This document shows positions 50,221-59,759 of a stretch of DNA of 64,000 bases, piece after piece (the stretch's first letter is position 1; each line of letters starts with the position of its first letter). The position numbers and the translations under genes are program-made. Location: NCBI RefSeq assembly GCF_005405585.1, contig NZ_BJEQ01000001.1, positions 310,001 through 374,000 on the forward strand, written 5' to 3'. The stretch comes from Agarivorans sp. Toyoura001. Its GTDB lineage: Bacteria > Pseudomonadota > Gammaproteobacteria > Enterobacterales > Celerinatantimonadaceae. The notes beneath the pieces are model-generated. The model ran no database searches. It saw nothing but the letters and a program-made list of their open reading frames with translations, and was not told where the DNA came from.

Positions 50221-50245
50221 AAAAGCCGCTTTGCAGCGGTTTTTG
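50221..50245. terminator. Terminator after barA
   Basis: Stem AAAGCCGCT / AGCGGTTTT with one G-T pair and loop TTGC, followed by T residues. It lies between convergent barA and the small membrane gene at 50246. Confidence 0.75.
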
Positions 50246-50557
50246 TTATTGTTCTTCTTCTATTTTAGCTTGGTCTTGTTGTTCTTTTAAGAATCGCCCG
50301 GTGAGCACTTGCCCTCTATTGCGATTACAATACCAGTTGTAGAAGGGGTAACTTACTAGGCCAAATAAAGCCGTCACTAAAGCATTACTGAACGGCGAAA
50401 TAATCATCGGCAATATCGCCTGAATAATGTTTCCACCATTCATAATGGTATAGATTAACAAAGCCAAGCCAGCTATTACACCTACACCAAAACCCACTAA
50501 AGCCAACAGCTTCATTAGACCAAATAAGTCTAACTGAACGCGATATCGTTCAACCAA
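50246..50557 (-). CDS. Conserved small membrane protein after acpS
   Basis: A 103-residue protein I cannot assign to a named family. It has two hydrophobic helices (about 15-38 and 45-70), a WYCNRNRG turn and an acidic, Gln-rich C-terminus (EQQDQAKIEEEQ). It is 12 bp after acpS on the same strand and has a purine-rich site, so it is probably the last gene of the lepA-acpS unit. Confidence 0.7.
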   Translation of the reverse strand: MVERYRVQLDLFGLMKLLALVGFGVGVIAGLALLIYTIMNGGNIIQAILPMIISPFSNALVTALFGLVSYPFYNWYCNRNRGQVLTGRFLKEQQDQAKIEEEQ

Positions 50558-50569
50558 GATACTTCTCCT

Positions 50570-50947
50570 TTATTCGCGCTCTAGTACTACGGTAGCCACC
50601 GCGTAATCGCGCTCATCACTAATACTAATAAACTGACTGGTTACCCCTAGCTGCTCTGCTAACGCTAAAGCGGCTCCGCTAAAATGCAACTCGGGTTTAC
50701 CCAATTGGTTGTTACTAATTTCAATTTGCTGAAAACCAACGCCTTTGGCGATGCCGGTTCCCAAAGCTTTGGCAGCAGCCTCTTTAGCAGCAAAGCGTTT
50801 AGCAAGAAAACGAGCCGCTGAAGAATGTTCAGCAAATCGTAGCTGTTCGCTTTCGGTTAAAACACGCTTTGCTAGGGCTTGCATTTGCTTACTATTAGCA
50901 ATGCGCGCTACCTGTACAATATCGGTGCCCAAACCTACCACGGCCAC
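50570..50947 (-). CDS. acpS: AcpS, holo-[acyl-carrier-protein] synthase
   Basis: Transfers phosphopantetheine from CoA to ACP. Metal and CoA motifs are GLGTDIVQVARI at the N-terminus and RFLAKRFAAKEAAAKALGTG in the middle. The 125 residues match E. coli. It is 3 bp from pdxJ. Confidence 0.96.
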   Translation of the reverse strand: MAVVGLGTDIVQVARIANSKQMQALAKRVLTESEQLRFAEHSSAARFLAKRFAAKEAAAKALGTGIAKGVGFQQIEISNNQLGKPELHFSGAALALAEQLGVTSQFISISDERDYAVATVVLERE

Positions 50948-50950
50948 GAC

Positions 50951-51691
50951 TTATTGCTCGCTCTTGCGCGCTTGTACCATTAAGGCTTTCATTTCGCTTA
51001 CGGCCTCAGTCATGCCAACCATTACCGCGCGAGCAATAATGGCATGGCCAATATTCAACTCAATAATTTCTGGTAATGCCGCAATAGGCAATACGTTGTG
51101 ATAGTGCAAACCGTGGCCAGCATTCACTTTTAGGCCTTTATCAGCGGCATAGCTAGCGGCTGCTGCAATTTTCTTTAATTCTGATTGCTGGGCAGCTTCA
51201 TCTTTTGCATCGGCATAATGGCCGGTATGCAACTCAATAAACGGTGCGCCTGAGGCTAACGATGCATCAATTTGCTCATCATCTGCATCGATAAACAGCG
51301 ACACTAATATACCCGCTTTAGATAAGTTGCTCACCGCGGCGGTAATCTTCTCAAGATTACCAACAACATCCAAGCCGCCTTCTGTAGTTAGCTCTTCACG
51401 CTTTTCCGGCACTAGGCATACAAAATGAGGTTTATGCTGACAAGCAATTTCTATCATTTCATCGGTAACAGCCATCTCAAGGTTTAGACGGGTCTGCACT
51501 GTTTGGCTCATTACCGCTACGTCACGATCCACTATATGGCGACGGTCTTCTCTCAAGTGAATGGTAATGCCATCGGCACCGGCCATTTCAGCAATGCCAG
51601 CAGCCAAAACAGGATCTGGATAAGTGGTGCCACGCGCTTGGCGTAAAGTGGCGATATGGTCGACGTTAACGCCTAATAAAATGTCACTCAC
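50951..51691 (-). CDS. pdxJ: PdxJ, pyridoxine 5'-phosphate synthase
   Basis: Closes the vitamin B6 ring from DXP and aminoacetone phosphate. The TIM-barrel opening [21 protein letters not shown], the active-site block [12 protein letters not shown] and the [10 protein letters not shown] segment are clear. Its 246 residues are typical, and its place between recO and acpS is conserved. Confidence 0.97.
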   Translation of the reverse strand: MSDILLGVNVDHIATLRQARGTTYPDPVLAAGIAEMAGADGITIHLREDRRHIVDRDVAVMSQTVQTRLNLEMAVTDEMIEIACQHKPHFVCLVPEKREELTTEGGLDVVGNLEKITAAVSNLSKAGILVSLFIDADDEQIDASLASGAPFIELHTGHYADAKDEAAQQSELKKIAAAASYAADKGLKVNAGHGLHYHNVLPIAALPEIIELNIGHAIIARAVMVGMTEAVSEMKALMVQARKSEQ

Positions 51692-51716
51692 GTACTTTCC
51701 TTCTTCAACAATGCTG

Positions 51717-52424
51717 TTATCGAACAGCTTTATTGGTAGTTTTAATTGGGGTAAATAGCTTACGACTGGTTAGTTCTCTTCCACCGAGTAACTGCGCAAT
51801 CGCGATCCGACAAAAACGTTTGGCACAAGCAAGGTGTGACGCTTGTAGCGGATCAAAACTTAGCAACATCAGCACTTCTTGGTAACTAAAAATAACATTA
51901 CTTAAGCGAAGAGACGTTACTACAAATCCTTGGTCTAAACGATACTGATAGTTAACACCATCGGCAAGCTGTTCTGGCTCAGTTAAGGCAAAACCTAAAT
52001 CAGCTATCAAGTTCAATTCAAATTCACGTAAACAGGCTTCCAAAGGTTGCTGCTTCGCCAGTGCCATTAAACTATCTTGGTACAGCTGATACAAGCCGGG
52101 ATAAGCGGTGTTTTCGTCGAGCAAATAGTACAATAGTTCATTCAGGTAGAGGGCGCTGTATAAGTAGTTGCCAAACAAAGGCAAAGCTAAATTACTGGCC
52201 TCTACTTGTTTAAAATTGAGTAAGCTACCTTTGCCAGCAAGTTCAACCAGCAAAGGAACGCCAGGCTGCAAAATGCCGCGCGATTTAGACCGTTTAGCCC
52301 GCGCGCCTCTTGCTACAGCACTTACTTTGCCAAATTCTAACGTGAATAGCTGAACCAACAAACTCGTTTCACGATAAGGCCGCGTATGAATAACAAACGC
52401 GGGAGTAAGTGCCTGTTCAGGCAA
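51717..52424 (-). CDS. recO: RecO, DNA repair and annealing protein
   Basis: RecF-pathway protein that loads RecA on gapped DNA. It has an N-terminal OB fold ([33 protein letters not shown]) and a helical C-terminal part without the four zinc cysteines found in some homologues. Its 235 residues are near the E. coli size. It lies 2 bp after era. Confidence 0.93.
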   Translation of the reverse strand: MPEQALTPAFVIHTRPYRETSLLVQLFTLEFGKVSAVARGARAKRSKSRGILQPGVPLLVELAGKGSLLNFKQVEASNLALPLFGNYLYSALYLNELLYYLLDENTAYPGLYQLYQDSLMALAKQQPLEACLREFELNLIADLGFALTEPEQLADGVNYQYRLDQGFVVTSLRLSNVIFSYQEVLMLLSFDPLQASHLACAKRFCRIAIAQLLGGRELTSRKLFTPIKTTNKAVR

Positions 52425-52426
52425 GC

Positions 52427-53326
52427 TTATTCGTCTCCGTAACCTAAGCTACGCAAAGCGCGCTCATCGTCGGCCCAACCAGATTTAACCTTCACCCACA
52501 TTTCTAGGAACACTTTGTTATCAAACAAACGCTCCATATCTAAGCGGGCTTCTTTACCAATGGTTTTCAGTTTGTCGCCTTTGCTGCCAATAATCATTCG
52601 TTTTTGGCTAGGGCGTTCAACAAGAATCAGGGCATTGATTTGATACACGCCATTCTCTTGCATCTTAAACTGTTCAATTTCTACGGTGGTTGAATACGGT
52701 AATTCTTGACCGGTAAAACGCATTAGTTTTTCACGTACAATCTCTGCAGCCATAAAGCGCGAAGAACGGTCGGTTATATAGTCTTCAGGGAAAAAATGCA
52801 CATTCTCAGGCAGGGTTTGTTGCGCCCATTCTCGAATTTGCTCAATGTTTTTCCCCTGCTTGGCTGATATCGGTAGTATGTGTGAGAAATCAAATTTTTC
52901 CTGCATCAACTTCATATGCGGGAATAACTCTTCTTTATCTTGTACGTTATCCACCTTATTAATTGCCAATACTACTGGCACTTTTAAATGGCGTAATTTT
53001 CCCAGCACCAATTCATCATCGGCTGTCCACTTGGTGCCTTCAACCACAAACACCACCATTGACACATCGCCCAAAGAGCTGGTCGCAGCGCGGTTCATTA
53101 AGCGGTTAATGGCACGCTGTTCTTCAATATGTAAACCGGGAGTATCTACAAAAATAGTTTGATAGATATCATCGGTATCAATACCTAGAATACGGTGACG
53201 AGTGGTTTGTGGCTTCTTAGAAGTGATGCTTACCTTTTGGCCAAGAATAGAGTTAAGTAAAGTGGATTTACCTACATTTGGGCGACCAACAATGGCTACA
53301 AAGCCACAACGAGTATCATAATTCAT
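52427..53326 (-). CDS. era: Era, 16S rRNA maturation GTPase
   Basis: Essential GTPase that binds the 3' end of 16S rRNA. The G1 motif is [10 protein letters not shown], and G2/G3 are in the PQTTRHR and DTPGLH blocks. The NKVD motif and the C-terminal KH domain ([19 protein letters not shown]) are intact. The ATG overlaps the rnc stop by 4 bp. Confidence 0.97.
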   Translation of the reverse strand: MNYDTRCGFVAIVGRPNVGKSTLLNSILGQKVSITSKKPQTTRHRILGIDTDDIYQTIFVDTPGLHIEEQRAINRLMNRAATSSLGDVSMVVFVVEGTKWTADDELVLGKLRHLKVPVVLAINKVDNVQDKEELFPHMKLMQEKFDFSHILPISAKQGKNIEQIREWAQQTLPENVHFFPEDYITDRSSRFMAAEIVREKLMRFTGQELPYSTTVEIEQFKMQENGVYQINALILVERPSQKRMIIGSKGDKLKTIGKEARLDMERLFDNKVFLEMWVKVKSGWADDERALRSLGYGDE

Positions 53327-54000
53327 ACTAAACGCTCCAATACCAACTCAGCGGCAACTTGTTCAGCTTTACGGCGACTAGTGCTAGTGCCAACAACAGG
53401 TTCATCTAAGCCTTCTACAGCACAACTCACGGTGAACTGCTGATTATGTGCCTCACCTTTTATGTCTACTACTTGGTAGTCAGGTAAAGCTTGTTTACGT
53501 GATTGCAAAATCTCTTGTAAACGAGTTTTAGGATCTTTTTGACTTAAACCCGGTTCAATTGTGTTTAAGCGATCTTGGTACCAATTCAGTAGCATAGTTT
53601 TGGCGCTATCAGTGCCACTATCTAAGTATACTGCACCAATAATTGCTTCAACCGCATCGGCTAAAATAGATTCACGACGAAAGCCGCCGCTTTTCAATTC
53701 ACCTGGCCCCAATTTAATGTATTCACCCAACTCAAAATTACGGGCTAGCTCAGCTAAGGTTTTACCCTTAACCAAGGTAGAGCGCATAGGGCTTAAGTCG
53801 CCTTCAGATACATCGGGAAAACGGTGGTAAAGCTCGTCAGCAATCACCCAACTCAGTACCGCATCGCCTAAAAATTCAAGGCGTTCATTGTGTACACCTC
53901 CGGCACTGCGATGCGTTAATGCTAAGTTAAGCAGGCTGTCATCTTTAAATTTGTACCCTATCGCACGCTGCAAGCGTTCTGGGTTTGAGCTAATCATCAT
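53323..54000 (-). CDS. rnc: RNase III
   Basis: Double-strand RNA endonuclease. The catalytic signature [12 protein letters not shown] and the second acidic cluster ([13 protein letters not shown]) are present, followed by the dsRBD ([13 protein letters not shown] to [17 protein letters not shown]). Its 225 residues are standard. It is 7 bp from lepB and overlaps era. Confidence 0.97.
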   Translation of the reverse strand: MMISSNPERLQRAIGYKFKDDSLLNLALTHRSAGGVHNERLEFLGDAVLSWVIADELYHRFPDVSEGDLSPMRSTLVKGKTLAELARNFELGEYIKLGPGELKSGGFRRESILADAVEAIIGAVYLDSGTDSAKTMLLNWYQDRLNTIEPGLSQKDPKTRLQEILQSRKQALPDYQVVDIKGEAHNQQFTVSCAVEGLDEPVVGTSTSRRKAEQVAAELVLERLV

Positions 54001-54007
54001 CTACCTT

Positions 54008-54922
54008 TTACTTGATCGCACCAATGCGATTAAATCGAACACCGGTGGGTATCCATCCTGGTAATATTGAATCTTCGGCGCGCTCAAATTCAAAGCTAAT
54101 CCATATAGCTACGGCTTTACCTACTAGGTTCTCATCAGAAACAAATCCCCAGTAACGGCTGTCTGTACTGTTATCGCGGTTATCGCCAAAGGCCAAGTAA
54201 TGACCTTCTGGAACAATCCACTCATCTTTAGCCGTACCTGGCTGCTGATAAAAGTATTGCACGCGATCTGGAGCTGCTGGATTAATCAATATTTCATGAC
54301 TCACTTCGCCCAGTTGCTCATGATAATTTTCTAGTGACATAGGGCCTTGTTTAAAGCGACCTGACACTTCAAAGTCTAGCGGAACAGGCTTCAACTCAGG
54401 GCAAGGTGTGGATTCACACTTTGGCTGAATGAATAGCTGTTTGCCTCGATAAATCACTCGATCGCCGGGTAAACCTACAATGCGCTTGATGTAATCAATG
54501 CGAGTATCTTGAGGATACTTAAATACCGCTACATCACCACGCTCTGGGCTACCGGTTTCCAACAAGGTTGAACGAGTTACCGGATCTTTCAATCCGTAAG
54601 CAAACTTCTCAACCAAAATGAAATCACCCACTAATAAAGTCGGCATCATCGAGCCAGATGGAATTTGAAAAGGCTCATAAATAAACGAGCGCAACACCAT
54701 CACAATGGCAATAACCGGGAATACTGAACGCCCGTTTTCGATCCACCCTGGAGGCGCAGTGATCTTCTCTTCGGCGTCACTAGGTAACTCACCGCCAGCG
54801 GCAGTTCGAGCATCTAGCAACTTAGCGGCACGTTGCTTTTCCCAATGAAACTTATCTAAAGCCCAGATAATTCCGGTTACAAATGTAGCCAATACCAGAA
54901 TTAGCGGAAATATAGTGGCCAT
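54008..54922 (-). CDS. lepB: LepB, signal peptidase I
   Basis: Removes Sec and Tat signal peptides. Two N-terminal membrane helices (MATIFPLILVLATFVTGIIW and FPVIAIVMVLRSFIYEPF) precede the catalytic Ser in IPSGSMMPTLLVGD and the Lys in DYIKRIVGLPGD. The box E GDNRDNSTDSRYWG is intact. The start at 54922 follows GGAAAGGA one base after the lepA stop and matches E. coli; an ATG five codons upstream overlaps lepA. Confidence 0.95.
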   Translation of the reverse strand: MATIFPLILVLATFVTGIIWALDKFHWEKQRAAKLLDARTAAGGELPSDAEEKITAPPGWIENGRSVFPVIAIVMVLRSFIYEPFQIPSGSMMPTLLVGDFILVEKFAYGLKDPVTRSTLLETGSPERGDVAVFKYPQDTRIDYIKRIVGLPGDRVIYRGKQLFIQPKCESTPCPELKPVPLDFEVSGRFKQGPMSLENYHEQLGEVSHEILINPAAPDRVQYFYQQPGTAKDEWIVPEGHYLAFGDNRDNSTDSRYWGFVSDENLVGKAVAIWISFEFERAEDSILPGWIPTGVRFNRIGAIK

Positions 54923-54923
54923 G

Positions 54924-56723
54924 TTAGTCCTTTCCAATATGTAGTACGGCTAAGAATGCTTCTTGAGGTACTTCCACGTTACCTACTTGCTTCATTCGTT
55001 TCTTACCCGCTTTTTGTTTCGCTAATAGTTTCTTCTTACGGCTAACGTCGCCGCCATAACATTTGGCGATAACGTTCTTACGCAACTGCTTAACAGTAGA
55101 GCGTGCAATAATATGCATGCCAATTGAGGCTTGAATAGCAATATCGAACATCTGACGCGGAATCAATTCTTTCATTTTATCTACGACCTGGCGACCACGA
55201 GACTCAGAGTGATCTTTGTGAGTAATTAATGCTAGGGCATCCACTCTGTCACCATTGATCATGATGTCTACACGCACCATATTCGCCGCTTGGAAATGTT
55301 TAAAATTGTAATCCAACGAGGCATAACCACGGCTAGTCGATTTCAGCTTATCGAAAAAGTCTAATACCACTTCAGCCATTGGAATTTCGTAAGTTAGTGC
55401 AACTTGCTTACCGTGATAAGCCATGTTGATTTGCATGCCGCGTTTTTCAACACATAAGGTAATCACATTACCCAAGTACTCTTGTGGCACCAAAATGTTT
55501 ACTTCAGCGATGGGTTCACGAATTTCAGCAATATTATTGGTTGGCGGCAATTTAGCTGGGCTATCAACAAACAGCTCTTCACCACTGTTCATTTCAACCT
55601 GGTAAACCACAGTAGGTGCAGTGGTAATTAAATCAAGATCGTATTCGCGTTCTAAGCGCTCTTGAATAATCTCCATGTGCAACATGCCTAAGAAACCACA
55701 ACGGAAACCAAAACCTAAAGCGGTAGAGTTTTCTGGCTCATAAAATAAAGAAGCATCATTCAGACTTAGTTTGCCTAAGGCATCACGAAAGTTTTCGTAA
55801 TCATCTGAACTGGTTGGGAACAAACCTGCATATACCTGAGGTTTAACTTTTTTAAAGCCCGGTAAAGCTTGCTCAGAACCATTCTTAAGTGTGGTAAGCG
55901 TATCGCCCACTGGTGCACCAAGAATGTCTTTAATGCCTGCCACAATGTAGCCCACTTCACCCGTTTTCAATACGCCAGTATTGGTTTGCTTAGGCGTAAA
56001 AATACCTACTTCGTTCACTACGTGAGCTTGTCCGGTAGACATCACGACCATGCGTTCACCGGCTTTTAGCTCGCCATTAGTGACACGAACTAACGACACT
56101 ACGCCTTGGTAGTTATCAAACCATGAGTCAATAATTAGTGCTTGTAGCGGCGCTTCATCGTCACCTTCTGGTGGCGGTACGTCACGTACAATGGTTTCTA
56201 ATACGTCTTCAATACCTAAACCCGTTTTAGCCGAACAAACTGTAGCGTCGGTGGCGTCAATCCCCACAATGTCTTCAATTTCTTCAGCTACGCGATCAGG
56301 ATCAGCCTGTGGCAAGTCAATTTTGTTAAGCACAGGAATGACTTCTAATTCCATTTCCATCGCCGTATAACAGTTAGCTAAGGTCTGCGCTTCTACGCCT
56401 TGCGCTGCGTCAACTACCAGTAAAGCACCTTCACAAGCCGCCAAAGAACGTGATACTTCATAGGTGAAGTCAACATGCCCTGGGGTATCAATAAAGTTAA
56501 GTTGGTAAGTTTCACCGTTTTTGGCCGTGTAATCCAAGGTGACACTTTGTGCTTTAATGGTAATTCCGCGTTCACGCTCTAAATCCATAGAGTCTAAAAC
56601 TTGCGCTTCCATCTCACGATTACTCAAGCCACCACAGTGTTGGATTAAGCGGTCGGATAGGGTCGATTTACCATGGTCGATATGAGCGATAATCGAAAAG
56701 TTACGAATATTCTTATTTATCAA
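54924..56723 (-). CDS. lepA: LepA (EF4), ribosomal translation GTPase
   Basis: Elongation-factor-like GTPase. The P-loop is in [17 protein letters not shown]3 in DTPGHVDF and G4 in [10 protein letters not shown]. The EF4-specific C-terminal domain ends in [17 protein letters not shown]. At 599 residues it is complete. It is the first gene of the lepA-lepB-rnc-era-recO-pdxJ-acpS set. Confidence 0.97.
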   Translation of the reverse strand: MINKNIRNFSIIAHIDHGKSTLSDRLIQHCGGLSNREMEAQVLDSMDLERERGITIKAQSVTLDYTAKNGETYQLNFIDTPGHVDFTYEVSRSLAACEGALLVVDAAQGVEAQTLANCYTAMEMELEVIPVLNKIDLPQADPDRVAEEIEDIVGIDATDATVCSAKTGLGIEDVLETIVRDVPPPEGDDEAPLQALIIDSWFDNYQGVVSLVRVTNGELKAGERMVVMSTGQAHVVNEVGIFTPKQTNTGVLKTGEVGYIVAGIKDILGAPVGDTLTTLKNGSEQALPGFKKVKPQVYAGLFPTSSDDYENFRDALGKLSLNDASLFYEPENSTALGFGFRCGFLGMLHMEIIQERLEREYDLDLITTAPTVVYQVEMNSGEELFVDSPAKLPPTNNIAEIREPIAEVNILVPQEYLGNVITLCVEKRGMQINMAYHGKQVALTYEIPMAEVVLDFFDKLKSTSRGYASLDYNFKHFQAANMVRVDIMINGDRVDALALITHKDHSESRGRQVVDKMKELIPRQMFDIAIQASIGMHIIARSTVKQLRKNVIAKCYGGDVSRKKKLLAKQKAGKKRMKQVGNVEVPQEAFLAVLHIGKD

Positions 56724-56885
56724 GATATTACCTTTGTAAAATCATCAATGAGCAAACCAAAGCTCAACTTTCTTTAAAATGCAGCAATCGCGCATTGTAT
56801 CGTTGACGCGGATACTACCACAATCCATCAAAATCCAAAAAAAATGCGTACTTATTTCAGTAAATGTTTTACCAGTAATAAAACT

Positions 56886-56914
56886 AAAAAAGCGCCCAAT
56901 TTTGGACGCTTTAA
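56886..56914 (-). terminator. Terminator of the rpoE-rseABC operon
   Basis: Minus-strand stem AAAGCGTCCA / TGGGCGCTTT (one G-T pair) with an AAAT loop, then six T residues. It starts right after the rseC stop. The remaining 160 bp to lepA contain only a weak GAGC/GCTC inverted repeat. Confidence 0.8.
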
Positions 56915-56919
56915 AAAAC

Positions 56920-57387
56920 TTAACTTTGCCGACTCAGCATTCGTGGTCGATAACGCGAATGATGGATAAAATACCTAGCCATCAAACGTACCGATAAAAA
57001 GCCAAGTAACAAACCGCTAAACGCGCTTAAAGCAATAAGCAAATCACCCGCCATATTCTGTTGGCTTAACCATTTTCCGATACCGGCACCAGCGATAAGC
57101 ATAATCAAGGGCAGTAAATACACGAGCAAAGCACTTTGCAGCATATTTTTTGCCACCAAACCCAATTCAATCTGGTCACCTAATTCTACTGAATCAGTGA
57201 GCTTTACTTTAAGTTGGTGAGTTCGAGTTGGAAAAGCTTTAGCGATAGCGCTATTCCCGCAATGCTCAGCACTTCCACAACTACCACAGGCACTTTTACT
57301 GACACACTCTACGGTTGCATAGCCATCATTAACTCCCACCACTTTGGCGGTTTCAATGATCAGTGGGCTGTTATTGAGCAGGCTCAT
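56920..57387 (-). CDS. rseC: RseC, envelope redox/regulatory membrane protein
   Basis: RseC/MucC family protein of the sigma-E operon, also implicated in SoxR reduction. A cytoplasmic N-terminal part carries a four-cysteine cluster (C-x5-C-x2-C-x5-C around SACGSCGSAEHCG). Two membrane helices (about 80-102 and 110-130) follow. The 155 residues are typical. It overlaps the end of rseB by 17 bp. Confidence 0.9.
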   Translation of the reverse strand: MSLLNNSPLIIETAKVVGVNDGYATVECVSKSACGSCGSAEHCGNSAIAKAFPTRTHQLKVKLTDSVELGDQIELGLVAKNMLQSALLVYLLPLIMLIAGAGIGKWLSQQNMAGDLLIALSAFSGLLLGFLSVRLMARYFIHHSRYRPRMLSRQS

Positions 57388-58411
57388 TAGCTTTCTCTAG
57401 GTATGGGCCGATAACTACGGAGTCAGCAATTTTTGACGCAGTTTCTGGAGGAATCTCTCCCACAACCGTAATTTCAATGCCTTTTCTCACAACGGTGTGC
57501 AAACTTGTCGCACCTTGACGAACCAGTTGCTCACGTAAAGGATTCGTTTGGCCAATTGCGTTGGCATAGACCGAGATATCAAATAAGCCGTCGCTGAGTT
57601 TGATGTAGTCAACAGATTCAGACAGCACAGCCAAAGAATGCTGCTCTTGTTGCGCAATATTCATTCCCTTGGGCTGCCAGCCTAAACGCCAATTAATTTT
57701 ATGTTCTTCGTTGTTAACCGCTTCTTTACCCACAACCGTGCTAGGTAAATCTAAGCTCGAGAGCTCTATCATCCATTCACTTGGCTGTTCAAACTCAGAT
57801 AAAGTCACAGCCATGTGCTGCTCTACTAGCTCACCATTTTGGTCAACAATGTCTAAACGCAAAGGTAGCTGCGATCCATAATCTATCCAAAAATATAAGC
57901 CGTATAAGTCTGAAGATTTAGGCACAATCCGCATCACTTGAGCGGGACGCCCTGCTACGCGGCTCTTACCAGCAATCACTAGATCATAATTTGCTTGTAA
58001 GTTATCTAAATTAACCGCAGCTAAATTGCCAAACATACCCGGCAAGCGAGTAGTGTCAAGGCTATAAGGAGTTTGGCCAGGTTCAAAGAATGCAACGGTT
58101 CCGTCTCGATACACTGCTTCATTAGCGGGGCCATTGAGGTAGACTCGATGAGCCACTTCAACGTCATCCACCACACCATGAATTAGCCGCACTGGTTCTA
58201 TGTGGCCTTGGCGTACGATAATGTATGAAATTTCATATTGTCGCTGCTGAAAAGCTTGTTGGTAATCTTGAAGCAAGCTAATAGCGGGGCTAGTTTGAGT
58301 AACAATGCTAGAACTAGCATCAACGGTGGATGAGGTGTTGATAGTTTCTGCTGAAACAGAAAAGGATGCCAGCAACAACATTACTGGCATCCCGATAGTC
58401 TTAAAGCGCAT
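57371..58411 (-). CDS. rseB: RseB, periplasmic regulator of RseA cleavage
   Basis: Periplasmic protein that shields RseA from DegS and senses lipopolysaccharide and mislocalised lipoproteins. The signal peptide MRFKTIGMPVMLLLASFSVSA is followed by the MucB/RseB N-terminal domain (SYIIVRQGHIEPVRLIHGV, DGTVAFFEPGQTPYSL) and a C-terminal domain ending near VVGEIPPETASKIADSV. The 346 residues are slightly longer than E. coli RseB. Confidence 0.94.
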   Translation of the reverse strand: MRFKTIGMPVMLLLASFSVSAETINTSSTVDASSSIVTQTSPAISLLQDYQQAFQQRQYEISYIIVRQGHIEPVRLIHGVVDDVEVAHRVYLNGPANEAVYRDGTVAFFEPGQTPYSLDTTRLPGMFGNLAAVNLDNLQANYDLVIAGKSRVAGRPAQVMRIVPKSSDLYGLYFWIDYGSQLPLRLDIVDQNGELVEQHMAVTLSEFEQPSEWMIELSSLDLPSTVVGKEAVNNEEHKINWRLGWQPKGMNIAQQEQHSLAVLSESVDYIKLSDGLFDISVYANAIGQTNPLREQLVRQGATSLHTVVRKGIEITVVGEIPPETASKIADSVVIGPYLEKANEPAQ

Positions 58412-58422
58412 AGGCTATATTA

Positions 58423-58968
58423 TTACTCTACGATACGTTGCTGAAAACGGTGGTCCTGTAAATAGGCACTGATACGTTTACGTTGTTCGATAATCTCAGC
58501 TTCGCTTAATTCACGAGGCTGTGGGTTAGACTGCAAGCTAACTGGCGCTACTGCACCACCCACTGGCACGGTATTAAAAACCGGCAGAGGCTGTTCGGCA
58601 TCGCCCGCTTGGAAAGAATATTGTTGAACACCGATAATCGCCGCTACAGCTACCGAGGCAGCAATTGCATATTGGCCAGCGTATTTAAAGAAACGAACCA
58701 CCTTAACAGAAGATTCTTTAGTCTCTGTAACCTGAGGTTTAGGCGCTACAATAGCAGGCTCTTGCTCTAGGGCTGAAGCAACTTTACTGGCAATATCTAT
58801 ATCGATTTGCTTTGGCGCGTCGCCTCGAAGTACATCACCAATCAAATGGTAATTACTCCACTGCTCTGTATGCTCTGGCTCATTGGCTAACAGATCTAAC
58901 AGTGTTGCGTCGGTTAATTCGTTATCAACCAGTGCGGATAACTGTTCTTTATTTGCCATATTGGTCAT
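58423..58968 (-). CDS. rseA: RseA, anti-sigma-E factor
   Basis: Membrane anti-sigma factor. The cytoplasmic sigma-binding part (KEQLSALVDNELTDATLL, YHLIGDVLRGDAP) is followed by a single membrane helix (about 99-117) and a periplasmic tail with the QLKxR-like basic ending. DegS and RseP would cleave it under envelope stress. Two starts are possible: ATG at 58968 with GGGGAT before it, or the ATG three codons later. It is 12 bp from rpoE. Confidence 0.93.
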   Translation of the reverse strand: MTNMANKEQLSALVDNELTDATLLDLLANEPEHTEQWSNYHLIGDVLRGDAPKQIDIDIASKVASALEQEPAIVAPKPQVTETKESSVKVVRFFKYAGQYAIAASVAVAAIIGVQQYSFQAGDAEQPLPVFNTVPVGGAVAPVSLQSNPQPRELSEAEIIEQRKRISAYLQDHRFQQRIVE

Positions 58969-58980
58969 TAATCCCCAAAG

Positions 58981-59559
58981 TTACCTACTTAAAAGCGGTT
59001 GTATTCGCTTTTCAATTGCATCCCTTGCTCGAAATATCCGTGATCTCACGGTTCCGACAGGACAATCCATTACATTTGCAATCTCTTCGTAGCTTAAGCC
59101 ATCTATCTCTCGAAGAGTAATTGCTGTGCGCAAATCATCAGGTAGTCCTTCCATTGTAGCAAAAACTACCTCTTTTATTTCTTCGGATAACAACAAAGTT
59201 TCTGGAGTGTCAGCTTCTTTTAAAGCTTCAGCGCCATCGTAAAACTCTGCTTCCTCCGCATCCACATCATTTGCTGGGGGTCTACGCCCTTGAGCCACAA
59301 TATGGTTTTTCGCAGTATTAACCGCAATTCGGTACAACCAAGTATAAAACGCACTTTCGCCTCGAAAGTTAGGTAAAGCACGGTAAGCTTTGATAAACGC
59401 ATCTTGCGTTACATCTGCTACATCACCATGATTCACGATATAACGTGATATAAGGTTTGTTACCTTATGTTGGTATTTTTGTACCAACAAATTAAATGCC
59501 GCTTTATCGCCACGCTGTGTCCGTTCGACCAACGTTTGATCTGTCCACTGTTCTGACAT
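58981..59559 (-). CDS. rpoE: RpoE, envelope stress sigma factor sigma-E
   Basis: ECF sigma factor controlling outer-membrane quality control. Region 2 is VQKYQHKVTNLISRYIVN with DVTQDAFIKAYRAL, and region 4 is LREIDGLSYEEIANVMDCPVG. The 192 residues parallel E. coli RpoE. A sigma-E promoter precedes it, so it is autoregulated. It is the first gene of rpoE-rseA-rseB-rseC and is divergent from nadB. Confidence 0.97.
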   Translation of the reverse strand: MSEQWTDQTLVERTQRGDKAAFNLLVQKYQHKVTNLISRYIVNHGDVADVTQDAFIKAYRALPNFRGESAFYTWLYRIAVNTAKNHIVAQGRRPPANDVDAEEAEFYDGAEALKEADTPETLLLSEEIKEVVFATMEGLPDDLRTAITLREIDGLSYEEIANVMDCPVGTVRSRIFRARDAIEKRIQPLLSR

Positions 59560-59614
59560 CTGTAACTACCGTCTCCCTAATGCTTGAGTTTCGGTAGCTT
59601 TTTTGGCGGCACAT
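59504..59614 (-). CDS. Candidate leader peptide overlapping the rpoE start
   Basis: A 36-codon ORF begins MCRQKSYRNSSIRETVVTDV and ends 56 nt inside rpoE in another frame. A larger version of the same frame opens at 59689. Its ATG falls at or near the predicted start of the sigma-E transcript, so it would be leaderless or would need an upstream promoter. Only position favours it: E. coli also has an overlapping rpoE leader ORF. Confidence 0.25.
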   Translation of the reverse strand: MCRQKSYRNSSIRETVVTDVRTVDRSNVGRTDTAWR

Positions 59615-59618
59615 CTCT

Positions 59619-59645
59619 TCAGACTGCTTGTTTTCAAAAAAGTTC
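59619..59645 (-). promoter_or_regulatory. Sigma-E promoter of rpoE
   Basis: On the minus strand, GAACTT (59640-59645), a 16-bp spacer and TCTGA (59619-59623) match the sigma-E consensus exactly. It lies about 60 bp before rpoE, and gives the operon positive autoregulation. Confidence 0.88.
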
Positions 59646-59759
59646 TCTTCCAACCAAATAAAATTTTGCGCCTCTGTGAGACACTGCAAACTTGAGTAAG
59701 TTTCAGTTAAACTAGCTTATACTCCAATTTTTCTTTTAACTACGTATAAGAGCGCATCT

